A stretch of DNA of 64,000 nt, taken from contig NZ_CP009512.1 of assembly GCF_000970205.1 (NCBI RefSeq), forward strand, positions 2,790,001 through 2,854,000, given 5' to 3'. A program made the position numbers and the translations under genes. Shown piece after piece: positions 1-9,971 of the stretch. The notes under the pieces were generated by a model. The model made no database searches, had not been told where the DNA came from, and saw nothing but the letters and a program-made list of their open reading frames with translations. How positions within the stretch are numbered: position 1 is the stretch's first letter; every line of letters begins with the position of its first letter. This DNA comes from Methanosarcina mazei S-6 (lineage in GTDB: Archaea > Halobacteriota > Methanosarcinia > Methanosarcinales > Methanosarcinaceae).

Positions 1-10
1 ATCGGTCATC

Positions 11-457
11 TCAGGAAAATCCCCTTTTCTTAAATCTTTTAACAAATTCTCTGTTCAGAAAGTCTTCGTGATGCTTCCGGTCATAATACCTGGACATAAT
101 ATATACTTCCACTTCTACTCTCAAATCGTGATTTTTTTCAAAAATCAGGCAATTAGGCTCAATAACTTTGAAATTAAGCACAGGGGGAGAATCATTCATA
201 ACTACCAGATCCAGATTGCTGGTTTGAAGTAAAGTGCTCAGGACACTTATTAGTTCCAGCCTTTTTTCGAACCTCTCTTTTTTGTCCAGCTTTCTGGAAA
301 GATATACACCTACATCGATATCACTGAGAGGACCTGATTTTCCTTTTGCATGAGAACCAAAAAGGTATGCAAGCTCCACATACTCTTGAGATCTGAAAAA
401 CTCTGCAAGTCCGGAGACCAGAGTTTCTTTTTCCAGCTTACAAATCTCAGGGATCAT
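11..457 (-). CDS. MNT-type minimal nucleotidyltransferase (MntA/antitoxin-like)
   Basis: A 148-residue protein of the minimal nucleotidyltransferase family. The fold signature is visible near residues 34-51: a GS-x-A-x-G stretch followed by SDIDVGV, which supplies the two metal-binding aspartates, with a third acidic position at NLDLVVM. In characterised HEPN/MNT pairs the MNT protein adds AMP to, and so silences, a HEPN ribonuclease toxin. The partner normally lies directly next to it; here the downstream side on this strand is the window edge, so the partner cannot be checked. The protein is longer than the roughly 100-residue minimal forms, with a charged C-terminal tail of about 35 residues. 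Start chosen as ATG-ATC-CCT; no strong Shine-Dalgarno sequence is visible. Family assignment is firm; a toxin-antitoxin role is inference. Confidence 0.8.
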   Translation of the reverse strand: MIPEICKLEKETLVSGLAEFFRSQEYVELAYLFGSHAKGKSGPLSDIDVGVYLSRKLDKKERFEKRLELISVLSTLLQTSNLDLVVMNDSPPVLNFKVIEPNCLIFEKNHDLRVEVEVYIMSRYYDRKHHEDFLNREFVKRFKKRGFS

Positions 458-764
458 TTCATTGTTCTCTATGTCTTATTCTTTCAAATATATTCTGTCG
501 CATTTTCGGTCATATGTTCAGTCACATAGGACAGACCTTAACACAGGTCTCCTTTCATCTCCATTTAAAATTGGAGTTAAGGTTATCATATCTTCCAGTC
601 TTCAATTTTTAATATAAATTGGTATATAAATAATGAATTTAATCTGTATATTAGTATAAATTATAGCAGTTGCACGCAATTATGGCAGTTGCACGCAGCA
701 ACCATCGATCTGGAGTTTTCCGTCCTGAATCGATCGGCTGGAAATTATCTGGGGAGGGGCACTT
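458..764. other. Intergenic region between divergent genes; short direct repeat
   Basis: AT-rich spacer between the divergent MNT gene and the beta-helix gene. A 13-base direct repeat GCAGTTGCACGCA occurs twice near 666-697, about 100 bases before the beta-helix start. A TATA-like stretch lies near 610-630. No gene is seen. Confidence 0.4.
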
Positions 765-2132
765 ATGAAAAGTATACTTATCGGAGACTGTATCAGAAAA
801 CTAACCAGCTCTTTACTGGTCGTTGCTTTGCTTCTTGTTTCTACAGGCGCTGCGGGTGCAGAAGTCATTTACGTTGAGCCCGGAGCTTCAATTCAGGCTG
901 CAGTAAATAACTCTACAACCGGGGACTTTATTATTGTGAAAGCCGGAGAATACGAAGAAAATATTGTTGTCAATGTTTCAGGGGTAACGGTCAGTTCGGA
1001 GCCTGAAAAATCTGGTAGCGTTTTTATCAGAGCAGGGGACAGGAATTCCAGCGTTTTTCAGGTTAAGGCCGACAACGTAACTATCAGCGGCTTTAACATA
1101 ACAGGGTCAGGAGAGTTTTTCAGCACACATGAGGCTTCCAGCCCCAGAGACTCTTTCCCCAAAGACCCGGATGGACAGGGTGTGTCCGATATACCGGAAC
1201 TTAGAAAAACTTACAGTCTCGGTTCAGGGGAAGTTTTTATCTCCAGATCAACTGAATTTGACTGCCCTCAGGCAGGGATCTGTCTTGATCAGGTTGAAAA
1301 CTGCACAATCGAAAGAAATCATATTTTTGAAAACCAGTACGGAGTTTACCTTCAGGGCTCCATGAACAATACCCTCTCGAACAATACCTTTTTCAGAAAC
1401 GGCATCCTGATTGATGAAGGCTGCAGCAGGAATACGGCAGAAAACAACTCCATTGAAGAGGGAAATTTAATTATCGGAGCACACTGCTGGGACAATATTA
1501 TATCCCGTAATCGGCTTTCAAACGGAGGAGGAATAGGGATCGCATGCTGCGGAGGAGGAAACCTTGTTTCGAATAATGAGATAATTAATTGCAGTACAGG
1601 GGTTGATATGTATGACACACAGGCAAGAACCGTCCTCTGTGGAAACCTGATTACGGACTGCGATTATGGTATTTACCTGATCCTTGTCTATGACTCCAGG
1701 GTATACAATAACACAATTTCAAACAGCAGCAGGGGCATTTTTTTGAGAGAAAACAGCCAGAATAATGAACTGTCCGGCAACATAATAAACTCCAGCAATG
1801 AATCCGGGATCTATTTACTGGACCATTGTGCTGACAACCGTATCTTTAACAACTACTTTAATAATACTGTAAATGTGAAAGCTGAAAACAGCAAAGGAAA
1901 CAGCTGGAACATTACAAAAGCTCCCGGAATAAATATCGCGGAAGGACCGTACCTTGGAGGCAATTTCTGGGCTGACCTTAACGGAACAGGATATTCTCAA
2001 ATTGCTGAAGATTCGGACTCTGATGGCATCTGTGACCTTCCTTACAATGTTAACGGATGTGATTATGACTATCTGCCACTTGCCAGACTTCCTTTTTCAC
2101 CTTCTTTATCCGGAGGAAACCTGAAGTTATGA
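765..2132 (+). CDS. Secreted right-handed beta-helix (NosD-like) surface protein
   Basis: A 455-residue secreted protein. Residues 1-30 form a signal peptide ending in a GAAGAE-type site. A YVEPGASIQAAVNNS segment follows, the typical opening of NosD/PbH1 right-handed beta-helix proteins of methanogens, and then many N-rich rungs (NNTFF, NNSIEEG, NNEIINC, NNTISNSS). About ten cysteines are spread through the helix, unusual for such repeats and perhaps forming disulfides outside the cell. The C-terminus has the GNFWADLNGTGYS...DSDGICDLPYN block common in these proteins, and no membrane anchor. The start follows a strong GGGGAGGGG ribosome-binding site. Likely a cell-surface carbohydrate-binding or S-layer-associated protein; the ligand is unknown. 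Confidence 0.85.
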   Translation: MKSILIGDCIRKLTSSLLVVALLLVSTGAAGAEVIYVEPGASIQAAVNNSTTGDFIIVKAGEYEENIVVNVSGVTVSSEPEKSGSVFIRAGDRNSSVFQVKADNVTISGFNITGSGEFFSTHEASSPRDSFPKDPDGQGVSDIPELRKTYSLGSGEVFISRSTEFDCPQAGICLDQVENCTIERNHIFENQYGVYLQGSMNNTLSNNTFFRNGILIDEGCSRNTAENNSIEEGNLIIGAHCWDNIISRNRLSNGGGIGIACCGGGNLVSNNEIINCSTGVDMYDTQARTVLCGNLITDCDYGIYLILVYDSRVYNNTISNSSRGIFLRENSQNNELSGNIINSSNESGIYLLDHCADNRIFNNYFNNTVNVKAENSKGNSWNITKAPGINIAEGPYLGGNFWADLNGTGYSQIAEDSDSDGICDLPYNVNGCDYDYLPLARLPFSPSLSGGNLKL

Positions 2133-3039
2133 TGAGTATTTAAAAGTCACTCGCAATATTCCGACAAATTATTCGGGAAGCGGTATGAAAAAGAGAATTC
2201 CTATTCTACAGGCTGAAAAAGCCTGAAGATTTACTTTACTGAAGGATTTATTCTGTAAAAATATTTACATTATATAAAGAATTACTTCACTGGATGATTA
2301 ATTCTGTAAGAATATTTACTTTATATAAAGGTTTACTTTATTAGAAAATTTACTTCATAATATGATCATTATTAACAATTTTGCCCGTAATAATCCTTCT
2401 TTCAGCTCTGCCGAGCCTTAAATTGAATTAAATTTTTACAATTTTTTAATTAAGTCTATTTTTTAATCAGGTATTATGATGTCAGTTTAATTTTTATCAT
2501 AGACCTGATTCCTGTGAAGATATAAATCACGATAGCCCTAATTATATACTATTTCAACAAAACTGGACAAGAAGTTGAATTTGAAGATAAATATATTTAG
2601 GAGTGTTTCAGGAATAAAGACACTGCCTGAATGTCTGAATTGTTTTAAGACTGAGATCAACAAATTTAATATACTAATTTGATGAAAATAAGAGTTGCTT
2701 GTCTTTTTGTGGGGACAAAATTGGGAGCATTTTTAGAATTTAAATTTCATAAAATTTCAGGATAAAAACAGAATATAGAGGATTCCGAATAGCCAGTAAA
2801 AGAAAAATTATTGCCGCTGAGTTTACAATTATTTCACACATTTCTGTGAAATCTTCTTTATCCGGTCATCTTCATAGCACATATGATTACGATAAACAGC
2901 TTAATTCGAAAAAACCGATCTCAGCAAATTATCAAATTACCCATTACAATAAACAGGTTATCCGTTATAATAAACCGGTAAAATTGAATTTTTTAGATTC
3001 TTAACAAATTTATTAATTCATATATTCAGGGGGGCTAAA
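2133..3039. other. Intergenic 0.9 kb with degenerate tandem repeats
   Basis: No gene is seen. Between about 2231 and 2350 an imperfect repeat of roughly 55 bases (TTCTGTAARAATATTTAC followed by TATATAAAG) is present twice with a partial third copy. A second motif, AATAAAC flanked by TTAC or CGGT, recurs near 2888-2985. Promoter elements for the large surface protein probably lie in the last 100 bases. Confidence 0.4.
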
Positions 3040-6000
3040 ATGAAAGTAACGAAATGTAATCAAATATTTGGAAAATGTAATCAAATATTTGGGGGGAAAA
3101 CCTTCAATAAAATTGTCGGGATAACCGCATTTGTTTTTTTAATGTTGATAGGCACCGCAGGAGCCTCAACTTTTGCGTATATTGCAAATTCAGAGAGTGA
3201 CAACATCTCTGTAATTGACGTCACTTCAAATAAAGTCACAGCTACGATACCTGTAGGGTCCAATCCTATGGGAGCCGTAATTAGCCCGGATGGAACAAAG
3301 GTATACGTGGCAAATGCTCATAGCAACGATGTATCCATAATTGACACGGCAACAAATAATGTTATAGCCACGGTACCTGCAGGAAGTTCTCCGCAGGGGG
3401 TTGCCGTAAGCCCCGATGGGAAACAGGTTTATGTAACAAACATGGCAAGCAGCACTCTTTCTGTAATTGATACCACATCAAATACCGTTGCAGGCACCGT
3501 GAAAACAGGAAAAAGTCCTCTGGGATTGGCCCTGAGCCCGGATGGAAAAAAGTTATATGTAACAAATAATGGGGACAAGACAGTCTCTGTAATTAATACT
3601 GTCACAAAAGCTGTTATAAACACGGTATCCGTAGGAAGAAGTCCGAAAGGAATCGCGGTCACACCGGATGGGACAAAGGTGTACGTAGCGAACTTCGACA
3701 GCATGAGCATTTCTGTAATTGACACGGTAACAAACAGCGTCATAGACACGGTAAAGGTAGAGGCGGCCCCTTCTGGAATTGCAGTCAACCCTGAGGGAAC
3801 AAAGGCGTATGTGACAAATGTTGATAAATATTTCAACACTGTTTCTATGATTGACACCGGAACAAACAAAATTACAGCCAGGATACCTGTAGGGCCCGAT
3901 CCTGCAGGAATTGCTGTCACACCGGACGGAAAAAAGGTATATGTAGCACTCAGCTTCTGTAACACTGTCTCTGTAATTGACACTGCGACCAATACAATTA
4001 CAGCCACAATGGCTGTAGGAAAGAACCCTTACGCTTCAGGCCAGTTTATAGGCTCCATTCCGGTACAGCCGGTATATCCTTCTGCGGACTTCAAGAGCAA
4101 TATTACATCGGGTTATATTTTCCTTTCCGAGCCTGTGCAGTTTACTGATTTATCGAAGGATGCGACTGAATGGAAATGGGACTTCGGAGACGGGTCCAGC
4201 TCAAAGAAGCAGAACCCCACTCATACTTATTCTGAAACAGGGATCTATACTGTCAGGCTGACGGTAAGCAATTCAAACGGCACAGATTCACAGATCTCCA
4301 CGGTAAATGTTGTATTGAAAGGCTCTCCCACGCCTTCATATGCATATATTACGGGCCTCAACAGCAACACGGTTTCTGTATTTAACACAGGAAATAATAC
4401 CCTTGCAAAAACAGTGCCGGTTGGAAACGATCCTATGGGAGTTGCAATCAGCCCGGATGGGACAAGAGTATATGTCACAAATACCAACTACGGCTACCGT
4501 GGTAGTGTCTCTGTAATTGATACAGCTCGGGGAGAGGTTATAACCATTGTAGATGTGGGAAACAAATACAGTCCCTGTGGAATTGCAGTCACGCCGGATG
4601 GGAAAAAACTGTATGTGTCGGATCGTGATATTAACGGCGTCTCGGTAATCGATACATCTACAAACACAGTTACAGCCACGGTTCCTGCCGGGATTAACCC
4701 TCTGGGGGTTGCAATCACGCCTGATGGAAGAAAAGCATATGTTGCGAACCGTTATAGCAATAATGTTTCCGTGATTGACACCGTAACAAACAATGAAATA
4801 GCAGCTGTTAAAGTCGGAACCGGTCCCTGTGGAGTTTCATTCAATCAGGATGGAACACGGCTTTATGTGACGAATTGTGAAAGCAACAGTGTTTCTGTAA
4901 TTGACACGGCGACCAACACGGTTACTGATACATTGGCTGTAGAAAAATGGCCTCTGGGAGTTTCGGTCAGCCCGGATGGAACAAAAATATATGTTGCAAA
5001 TGAACGAAGTAATAATGTCTCCGTAATCGACGCTGAAACAAAAAATGTTACAGCTGCCATAAAAGTCGGCAGAAGCCCTTATGGGATTGCAGTCACGCCG
5101 GACGGGACAAAGGTGTATGTAGCGAACTGCGGTAATAATGAGAATCTCGGAAAAACCATTTCCATAATTGATACAGCTACAAACAGGGTTATAGCTACGG
5201 AAAAAGCAGGTTTCAGCCCTGTTGCTTTCGGCCAGTTTATGGCCCCTCTCCCGGCACAGCCGTTATTTCCTGCTGCAAACTTCAGCAGCAATCTAACAGC
5301 CGGTTATGCTCCCCTTTCAGTCCAGTTTACGGATTTCTCAAGGAATGCGGAAGGGTGGAAATGGGACTTTGGAGACGGGTCGAGTTCAGCACATCAAAAT
5401 CAGGTATATACCTATTCCAGAGCAGGAAATTACAATGTAACGCTTAAAGTAAACAATAAAAACGGCACTGATTCAAAATTAGCCACGATAACCGTTCTGG
5501 CACAGCCGGTATTTTCTGCTTCCCAGGTTTCAGGAAAAACACCTCTCAGCGTTAGTTTTACCGACCAGAGCACAGGATCTCCAGCAGAATGGAACTGGAC
5601 TTTTGGAGACGGAACTTATTCAACGGAAAAGAGTCCGGTTCACATATATAAAAAACCGGGAAGATATCCTGTTACTCTGACATTAAACGAAACAGGGAAC
5701 AGGACTGCAGTGACGAAATCCGGATATATTATTGTTTCAAATGGTTTTGAAACCCCTGTAGCTGCTTTTTCTGCTTCTCCGTCTTCAGGAAAAGCACCTC
5801 TAGCAGTTAAATTTACTGATGAGAGTACAGGAGCTCCAACCTCGAGGAAGTGGAATTTTGGAGACGGTACGCGTTCAACCGCAGAGAATCCCACACATAC
5901 ATACGACAAAGCAGGGTTATACACTGTTACATTGACAGTAAGCAACGAAAAAGGCAGCAATACCCTGACAAAATCCAGTTATATTATTGTTTCAAACGCT

Positions 6001-8061
6001 CTAAATGGGCCTGTAGCCAGCTTCTCTGCATCTCCAGCTTCAGGAAAAGCTCCACTCAGTGTTAGTTTTACAGGCCAGGGAAAAGGAGCTCCAACTGAAT
6101 GGAAATGGTCTTTTGGAGACGGGAATACCTCAACAGACAAAAACCCGGTATACACATTCAATAAATCGGGGCTTTACTCCGTTAAATTGACAGCAAGTAA
6201 TGAAAAAGGCAGCAATACCCTGACAAAATCCAGCTATATCGCTGTCGCAGGCATTTCGAATACTCCCGTAGCCAGCTTCTCTGCATCCCCTGTTACAGGA
6301 AATGCGCCCCTCAATGTCCGTTTTACCGACAGGAGCACAGGGTCACCAGCTTCATGGAAATGGTATTTTGGAGATGAAACTAACTCAACAGAAAGGAATC
6401 CTGTGCACACATACAATGAATCAGGGCTATATTCTGTTACATTAACGGCAGGTGGTGCAGGAGGAACCAATTCTCTGACAAAAACCGGATTCATTGCTGT
6501 CTCAGGACCTTTATTTAGCACTCCGGTTACCAGTTTCTCTGCATCCCCTGTTACAGGAAAAGCACCTCTTACGGTCAGTTTCACGGACCAGAGCAAAGGA
6601 TCTCCGGATACATGGAAATGGTCTTTTGGAGATGGGAACGATTCAACAGAGAAAAATCCTGTACACACATACAATAAAGAGGGGAATTACACTGTTGCTC
6701 TGACAACAACCAGTCAGGGAGGCAGCAACAGGGTTCAGATATCCAGATACATAAGTGTAACTTCTGAAAACAGTATTGTGCCACAGAAAACAGTAGATGC
6801 TGTCCCTGTCACTGCCTTTTCAGCAACTCCAGCTATAGGAAGTGTGCCTCTTACTGTCAGCTTTAAAGACCAGAGTACAGGGGCGCCGACCGCATGGAAA
6901 TGGACTTTTGGAGACGGGGGCAATTCAACAGAAAAGAATCCTGTGCATACATATAATAAAGCAGGAAAATACAATGTTACGTTAACAGCAAGCAATGCAA
7001 ATGGCAACAACGCGCTGACAAAAACTGGATATATTTTAGTCTCAGGCGTTTCAGATGCTCCTCTTTCCAGATTCTCTGCATCTCCTACTTCGGGAAAAGC
7101 ACCTCTTACGGTCAGCTTTACTGACCAGAGTACAGGGGCTCCGGCTGCATGGAGATGGACTTTCGGGGACGGAAGCGGTTCAAGAGAGAAGAACCCTGTA
7201 CACACATACAATGAATCAGGGCAATATACTGTCACATTAACAGCAAGTAATGCAAACGGCAGTAACGCATTGACAAAATCCCGATATATTGTGGTCTCGA
7301 GCACTCAAAGCGGTCCTGTTGCCAATTTCTCTGCATCGCATGTTACAGGAAAAGCGCCTCTTACTGTAAGTTTTACTGACCAGAGCACAGGGGCTCCGGA
7401 TTCCTGGAAATGGGCTTTCGGGGATGGAAACAATTCAATAGAAAAGAATCCTGTATATACTTACAATAAAACAGGGCTTTATTCCGTAACATTGGCAGTA
7501 AGTAACGAAAACGGCAGTAATTCGTTAACCAGGACAGGATATATTGCTGTCTCAGATGCATTGAATACACCGGTTTCCAGCTTCTCTGCATCTCCATCTT
7601 CAGGGAACGTCCCTCTTACTGTCAGTTTTACTGACCAGAGCACAGGGGCGCCAGGCTCATGGAGATGGACTTTTGGGGATGGAAGCAATTCAACAGAAAA
7701 GAATCCTGTACATATATACAATAAGTCAGGACTTTATTCTGTTGCATTGACAACAAGTAATGAAAACGGAAGTAATTCATTAACCAGGACAGGATATATT
7801 GCTGTTTCAAACTCTCTTACGGCTGCTTTCTCTGCATCTCCAGCCTCAGGGTCTGAACCTCTCACTGTCAGTTTTATTGACAAAAGCACAGGATCGCCAG
7901 ATGCATGGAGATGGACGTTTGGAGACGGAGGCAGTTCAACAGAGAAAAACCCTGTATATACATACAATAGAACAGGACAATATACTGTTAGTTTAACAGT
8001 AAATAATTCGGAAAGCACCAGTTCTGAAACCAGGTCCAGATATATTATAGTCAGCAAGTGA
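3040..8061 (+). CDS. Giant surface protein: two seven-bladed YVTN propellers and twelve PKD domains
   Basis: A 1673-residue secreted protein. The signal peptide (about residues 1-43) has an n-region containing a duplicated KCNQIFG heptapeptide, caused by a 21-base tandem duplication at 3055-3096. Domains in order: seven YVTN beta-propeller repeats (about 44-345; blades read YVAN...VSVIDT...PDG), one PKD domain (about 350-428), seven more YVTN repeats (about 433-740), then eleven PKD domains to the C-terminus. Each PKD carries the FGDG and HTY hallmarks. The total is 14 blades and 12 PKDs. No C-terminal hydrophobic anchor or PGF-type sorting motif is visible, so attachment to the envelope is unexplained. 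The start follows GGGGGG. Proteins of this type are typical of Methanosarcina envelopes and are thought to act in adhesion or S-layer structure. The repeats make copy-number change by recombination likely. Confidence 0.93.
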   Translation: MKVTKCNQIFGKCNQIFGGKTFNKIVGITAFVFLMLIGTAGASTFAYIANSESDNISVIDVTSNKVTATIPVGSNPMGAVISPDGTKVYVANAHSNDVSIIDTATNNVIATVPAGSSPQGVAVSPDGKQVYVTNMASSTLSVIDTTSNTVAGTVKTGKSPLGLALSPDGKKLYVTNNGDKTVSVINTVTKAVINTVSVGRSPKGIAVTPDGTKVYVANFDSMSISVIDTVTNSVIDTVKVEAAPSGIAVNPEGTKAYVTNVDKYFNTVSMIDTGTNKITARIPVGPDPAGIAVTPDGKKVYVALSFCNTVSVIDTATNTITATMAVGKNPYASGQFIGSIPVQPVYPSADFKSNITSGYIFLSEPVQFTDLSKDATEWKWDFGDGSSSKKQNPTHTYSETGIYTVRLTVSNSNGTDSQISTVNVVLKGSPTPSYAYITGLNSNTVSVFNTGNNTLAKTVPVGNDPMGVAISPDGTRVYVTNTNYGYRGSVSVIDTARGEVITIVDVGNKYSPCGIAVTPDGKKLYVSDRDINGVSVIDTSTNTVTATVPAGINPLGVAITPDGRKAYVANRYSNNVSVIDTVTNNEIAAVKVGTGPCGVSFNQDGTRLYVTNCESNSVSVIDTATNTVTDTLAVEKWPLGVSVSPDGTKIYVANERSNNVSVIDAETKNVTAAIKVGRSPYGIAVTPDGTKVYVANCGNNENLGKTISIIDTATNRVIATEKAGFSPVAFGQFMAPLPAQPLFPAANFSSNLTAGYAPLSVQFTDFSRNAEGWKWDFGDGSSSAHQNQVYTYSRAGNYNVTLKVNNKNGTDSKLATITVLAQPVFSASQVSGKTPLSVSFTDQSTGSPAEWNWTFGDGTYSTEKSPVHIYKKPGRYPVTLTLNETGNRTAVTKSGYIIVSNGFETPVAAFSASPSSGKAPLAVKFTDESTGAPTSRKWNFGDGTRSTAENPTHTYDKAGLYTVTLTVSNEKGSNTLTKSSYIIVSNALNGPVASFSASPASGKAPLSVSFTGQGKGAPTEWKWSFGDGNTSTDKNPVYTFNKSGLYSVKLTASNEKGSNTLTKSSYIAVAGISNTPVASFSASPVTGNAPLNVRFTDRSTGSPASWKWYFGDETNSTERNPVHTYNESGLYSVTLTAGGAGGTNSLTKTGFIAVSGPLFSTPVTSFSASPVTGKAPLTVSFTDQSKGSPDTWKWSFGDGNDSTEKNPVHTYNKEGNYTVALTTTSQGGSNRVQISRYISVTSENSIVPQKTVDAVPVTAFSATPAIGSVPLTVSFKDQSTGAPTAWKWTFGDGGNSTEKNPVHTYNKAGKYNVTLTASNANGNNALTKTGYILVSGVSDAPLSRFSASPTSGKAPLTVSFTDQSTGAPAAWRWTFGDGSGSREKNPVHTYNESGQYTVTLTASNANGSNALTKSRYIVVSSTQSGPVANFSASHVTGKAPLTVSFTDQSTGAPDSWKWAFGDGNNSIEKNPVYTYNKTGLYSVTLAVSNENGSNSLTRTGYIAVSDALNTPVSSFSASPSSGNVPLTVSFTDQSTGAPGSWRWTFGDGSNSTEKNPVHIYNKSGLYSVALTTSNENGSNSLTRTGYIAVSNSLTAAFSASPASGSEPLTVSFIDKSTGSPDAWRWTFGDGGSSTEKNPVYTYNRTGQYTVSLTVNNSESTSSETRSRYIIVSK

Positions 8062-8140
8062 ATTCCGGATAGAAAAAAGGCTTTGTAGGAACCTATATAC
8101 ACAATATCAAAGGGGATAAAAAGATAAAAAGCCCTGATAT

Positions 8141-8170
8141 CCAGTTAAATTAATTGAAACTGGCTTTTTT
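8141..8170 (+). terminator. Terminator-like hairpin after the giant surface protein
   Basis: CCAGTT (8141-8146) and AACTGG (8158-8163) form a six-pair stem followed directly by a run of Ts at 8165-8170, about 80 bases after the stop codon. Confidence 0.5.
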
Positions 8171-8297
8171 AGAGGTTTCTACAGGCATTTCTTTTTTTAT
8201 TTTTTTTGGTTTAATCTCATTATATACCTAAATTTACATCTGGAAAACAACTGTATCAAAAAATTCATGTGTAATAAAGTACTTCATTATAAATTAT

Positions 8298-9782
8298 ATG
8301 AATCATTTATCGGGAATAAATTTAATTCTGGCACTGGGTCTGTTTTTTTGCTTTATTTCGAGTGCTGAAGCCGCAGACCCACTTGCTTTGGATGACGGAG
8401 ATGTGAATCTTTCGGAACTCAGGGCTTTTGACCTGCTGGGCAGATGTGAAACAGGGTCTATAGTAAATACTGTATCACTTTCTTCTACAGGCAATTATCT
8501 TGCAGCCGGAGGGTTTGATCACAAAGTTTATTATTATGATTCCAGGGGGACGCAACTATGGAATTATACTACAGGAGATATTGTTTATACTGTATCGATT
8601 TCTTCAGATGGATCTCGAATTGCAGCAGGAAGCAATGATAGAAAAGTGTACTTCTTTAACCGGGAAGGAGAACTCCTGTGGAGCCGAAAAACCGGAGGCA
8701 ATATTAATAGTGTAGCAGTCTCTTCTGAAGGGCTTTACATTGCAACAGGCGGCGAGGACGGAAAGGTATATTTCCTGGACAAAGATGGTAAACTTTTATG
8801 GAGCTTTAATTCAGGAGATGCTGTCCGCAGCGTAGCTATTTCCAGAGACGGGGATTACGTGGCAACAGGAAGCGCTAATAATTATGTTTACCTCCTTGAC
8901 AGTGAGGGAAAAACCCTCTGGGGGAAAAAAACAGGAAGCCTGATCAACAGTGTAACCATGACCCCTAATGCTTACTATGTGGCTGCAGGAGGGTCCAATT
9001 ATAACGTTTATCTTTTTGACCGTAAAGGGGAATTTTCATGGATGCATAATCCCGGTTACTGGGTCAGCAGTGTTTCTTTAAGCAGCAATGGATCCCATCT
9101 AGCTGCAGGAAGTTTCGACGACAGGATTTACCTCTTCAACCTTACAGGCGCAAAACTATGGGACTACCAGGTAAAAGATGACGTTTATGCTGTGGAGATA
9201 GCGCCGGATTCATCTTTCATTGCAGCCGGGAGCTGGGACGATAGCATCTATGCACTTAATATGAGCGGAAAAGAACTCTGGAACTGCAGCTGCGGAGGGA
9301 ACATCAACAGCCTGGATGTTTCACGCGACAGTTCGACCATTGCTGCAGGGAGTGAAGCAGGAGCAGTATATATATTTAAACGGAACGCAACCGCTTTTGC
9401 ACTGCTATCCGGGGATGCAAGTTTCCTGCCAGAAGAGCCTGTAAAGACAGAAGATTCCTCTCTTGAAGAAAATATCCAGCCCGTAGAAGAAACCCCCGTA
9501 GATACAGGAGGTATTGAAAACCTGGTAGAAGATGCTGCAGCTTCATCAGGTGATAAGAAAGAAAACATAAAAACCGGGGGTAAGCTGGGAATGGAGGAGT
9601 TGCCTTCAGAAAAAAGTTCTTCAAGCATTTTTGGGATATTTGATTCAATAAAGTTTCCGCTTGCCCTTCTGATCGGGTCCATGGCAGGTACGGTTTTCTT
9701 CTTAAAAAGAAGGCTTACCAAACGTCAGGAGATGGATGAGAATACCGAGGACTTTGAAAACCTTGAAGAGAGTGATACATGA
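8298..9782 (+). CDS. Membrane-anchored beta-propeller (WD40/PQQ-like) surface protein
   Basis: A 494-residue protein with a signal peptide (residues 1-25, cleavage after AEA). About eight 40-residue blades follow, reading VNTVSLSS-x-G-x-YLAAGG-x-D-x-KVYYYD-x-x-G-x-x-LW, a pattern between WD40 and PQQ-type propellers. An acidic, low-complexity linker (about 370-445) leads to a single membrane helix (about 452-470) and a short cytoplasmic tail starting KRRLTKRQE. The topology is therefore an extracellular propeller tethered to the cytoplasmic membrane. No clear Shine-Dalgarno sequence precedes the ATG at 8298; a TATA-like stretch lies about 80 bases upstream. Archaeal proteins of this build are poorly characterised; a role in envelope assembly or binding is inference. 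Confidence 0.85.
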   Translation: MNHLSGINLILALGLFFCFISSAEAADPLALDDGDVNLSELRAFDLLGRCETGSIVNTVSLSSTGNYLAAGGFDHKVYYYDSRGTQLWNYTTGDIVYTVSISSDGSRIAAGSNDRKVYFFNREGELLWSRKTGGNINSVAVSSEGLYIATGGEDGKVYFLDKDGKLLWSFNSGDAVRSVAISRDGDYVATGSANNYVYLLDSEGKTLWGKKTGSLINSVTMTPNAYYVAAGGSNYNVYLFDRKGEFSWMHNPGYWVSSVSLSSNGSHLAAGSFDDRIYLFNLTGAKLWDYQVKDDVYAVEIAPDSSFIAAGSWDDSIYALNMSGKELWNCSCGGNINSLDVSRDSSTIAAGSEAGAVYIFKRNATAFALLSGDASFLPEEPVKTEDSSLEENIQPVEETPVDTGGIENLVEDAAASSGDKKENIKTGGKLGMEELPSEKSSSSIFGIFDSIKFPLALLIGSMAGTVFFLKRRLTKRQEMDENTEDFENLEESDT

Positions 9783-9971
9783 GGGAATGATTGAGAAACA
9801 CATAGGGATAACTCCGGAAAGGAGTTTCCCAAAAACAGAACATTTTCTGCAATATTTAATTTTGAATGGAATGACGGACCCTGAAATGAACTGCAAAACA
9901 TGCTGTAAACTTTATTATACTTTTTTATCTTTTCTTACACAGAAAGCCCTGATTTTTAGTTGAAATTTTAA

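Noticed and set aside
3429-7810. Many antisense open frames of 60-192 codons inside the giant surface-protein gene
   Set aside because: They are shadows of the repeated YVTN and PKD codons, have repeat-derived low-complexity sequences (PSGVTAIP, GAPVLWSVKLTVRG) and no start signals.
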